Part shown: positions 14,026 to 14,700 of the stretch, piece by piece
How positions within the stretch are numbered: position 1 is the first letter of the stretch
Layout of the letters: every line of letters starts with the position of its first letter
Source: an uncultured Granulicatella sp.
GTDB taxonomy: Bacteria; Bacillota; Bacilli; Lactobacillales; Aerococcaceae
Length of the DNA stretch: 14,700 bases
Reading direction: 5' to 3'
Assembly (NCBI GenBank): GCA_900551535.1
Contig: URWJ01000025.1
Span: 1 to 14,700, forward strand
Made by a program: the position numbers and the translations under genes
The notes under the pieces: generated by a model
Seen by the model: the letters and a program-made list of their open reading frames with translations, nothing else
Told to the model about the DNA's origin: nothing
Database searches by the model: none

Positions 14026-14661
14026 CTAAAAAATGGCTCCTTCTTGAACCTTAATATCTTCATCATTTATATAATCACGGATTGTCTCAATCGCGATTTG
14101 TAAAGCTTTTGTGCTCTCTTCAAGCGGTAGAGACGGTTTATCCGTCGTTTGTTCTGGAATAAACGGAATATGCATAAAGCCTGCTTTAAACGGTTTATTG
14201 GCCTTTGTCGAAGCAAATAACGCTTGGTACATAATGTGGTTACATACGAATGTCCCAGCAGTATTCGAAACTTCCGCCGAAATTCCAGCTTCACGAAGCG
14301 CTTTTACAATCCGTTTGATCGGTAAAGTGGTAAAGTACGCAGCTTCACCTTCAGATTGAATTGCTTCATCAATCGGTTGTTGACTGATATTGTCTGGAAT
14401 TCTCGCATCATCGACATTAATCGCAATACGCTCCATTGTAATCCCAGCTCTTCCACCTGCTTGCCCTACGCTTAATACCGCGTCTGGTTTCACATCATTA
14501 ATCACTTCATTCAAGCGGATAGCTGATTCTTTAAACACAGTCGGTAATTCTAAACGAATCAGTTCTACTCCTTCAATTTCGGGAAGAGCCTTCACACATT
14601 CAATCGACGGATTAATCGTTTCCCCTCCGAAAGGGTCAAATCCTGTCACAATAATTTTCAT
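14026..14661 (-). CDS. pcp: Pyroglutamyl peptidase I (C15)
   Basis: This cytoplasmic cysteine peptidase removes N-terminal pyroglutamate from peptides. The 211 residues match the family length. The catalytic triad is Glu77 (TMERIA), Cys140 (NTAGTFVCNH) and His164 (GFMHIPF), each four lower than in the Bacillus amyloliquefaciens enzyme. The N-terminus VTGFDPFGGETINPS is a family signature. The ATG is five bases after GAGGG. It precedes hemW by 18 bases, and the stop of a possible upstream gene lies nine bases before its start, so it is probably internal to an operon. Confidence 0.97.
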   Translation of the reverse strand: MKIIVTGFDPFGGETINPSIECVKALPEIEGVELIRLELPTVFKESAIRLNEVINDVKPDAVLSVGQAGGRAGITMERIAINVDDARIPDNISQQPIDEAIQSEGEAAYFTTLPIKRIVKALREAGISAEVSNTAGTFVCNHIMYQALFASTKANKPFKAGFMHIPFIPEQTTDKPSLPLEESTKALQIAIETIRDYINDEDIKVQEGAIF

Positions 14662-14670
14662 AACATCCCT

Positions 14671-14700
14671 CTATTTCGGTTTATTATTTCTTAACGCTTC
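14671..14700 (-). CDS. Possible C-terminal end of an upstream gene (partial)
   Basis: At the right edge only one minus-strand frame stays open: nine codons, EALRNNKPK, then TAG (14671-14673). The stop overlaps the GAGGG ribosome binding site of pcp and leaves nine bases before its ATG, an arrangement typical of coupled genes. Too little is visible to name it; chance cannot be excluded. Confidence 0.35.
   Translation of the reverse strand, partial: EALRNNKPK

Noticed and set aside
14067..14294. 75-codon minus-strand frame inside pcp
   Set aside because: It is an alternative frame across the conserved catalytic Cys/His region of pcp, which clearly codes in the other frame.
1..14700. CRISPR array, tRNA, rRNA, insertion sequence or prophage
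   Set aside because: No repeat-spacer pattern, cloverleaf, transposase or phage protein is visible; nearly all sequence is filled by housekeeping genes.

Overview
The window looks like ordinary core chromosome of a low-GC Gram-positive bacterium, most likely a member of the Lactobacillales. The block rbgA-rnhB-dprA-topA has the gene order typical of Bacilli. Strong AAGGAGG-type ribosome binding sites, TTGACA/TATAAT promoters with 17-base spacers, and hairpin-plus-T-run terminators all fit this group. A family such as Carnobacteriaceae is possible, but the genus cannot be fixed from this sequence alone. All genes are on the minus strand except one hemolysin III-family gene.

Layout, by increasing coordinate. 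(1) 1-173 is non-coding and holds two long adjacent hairpins. (2) 174-5000 is the genome-maintenance and ribosome-assembly block, transcribed right to left: rbgA (50S assembly GTPase) overlaps rnhB (RNase HII) by one base; a terminator-like hairpin hides the dprA ribosome binding site; dprA (DNA-uptake recombination mediator) is followed by topA (topoisomerase I), which has its own near-consensus promoter and a terminator. (3) 5175-6655 has two single-gene units: an NfsB-like nitroreductase with a palindrome in its leader, and an MgtC/SapB-family membrane protein with an inverted repeat around its -10 box. (4) 6792-9704 is a probable operon deoD-ctpA-lepB (purine nucleoside phosphorylase, S41 membrane peptidase, signal peptidase I). 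(5) 9705-9911 is a divergent promoter region, and 9912-10577 is the plus-strand hemolysin III/PAQR gene, ended by a bidirectional terminator. (6) 10636-12742 is a pair: an AEC-family transporter followed by a D-2-hydroxyacid (probably D-lactate) dehydrogenase. They are separated by a hairpin, and two near-identical 13-base palindromes overlap the promoter. (7) 12847-14661 is pcp-hemW (pyroglutamyl peptidase, heme chaperone), preceded by what may be the last codons of another gene at the right edge.

No insertion sequences, phage genes, CRISPR arrays, tRNA or rRNA genes were seen, and no gene is visibly broken. I found no novel multi-gene system. The points most worth a second look are regulatory: the dprA leader hairpin, the tandem palindromes upstream of the AEC transporter, and the paired hairpins downstream of topA. 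Two or three gene starts (nitroreductase, lepB, hemolysin III) are better placed downstream of the longest reading frame.
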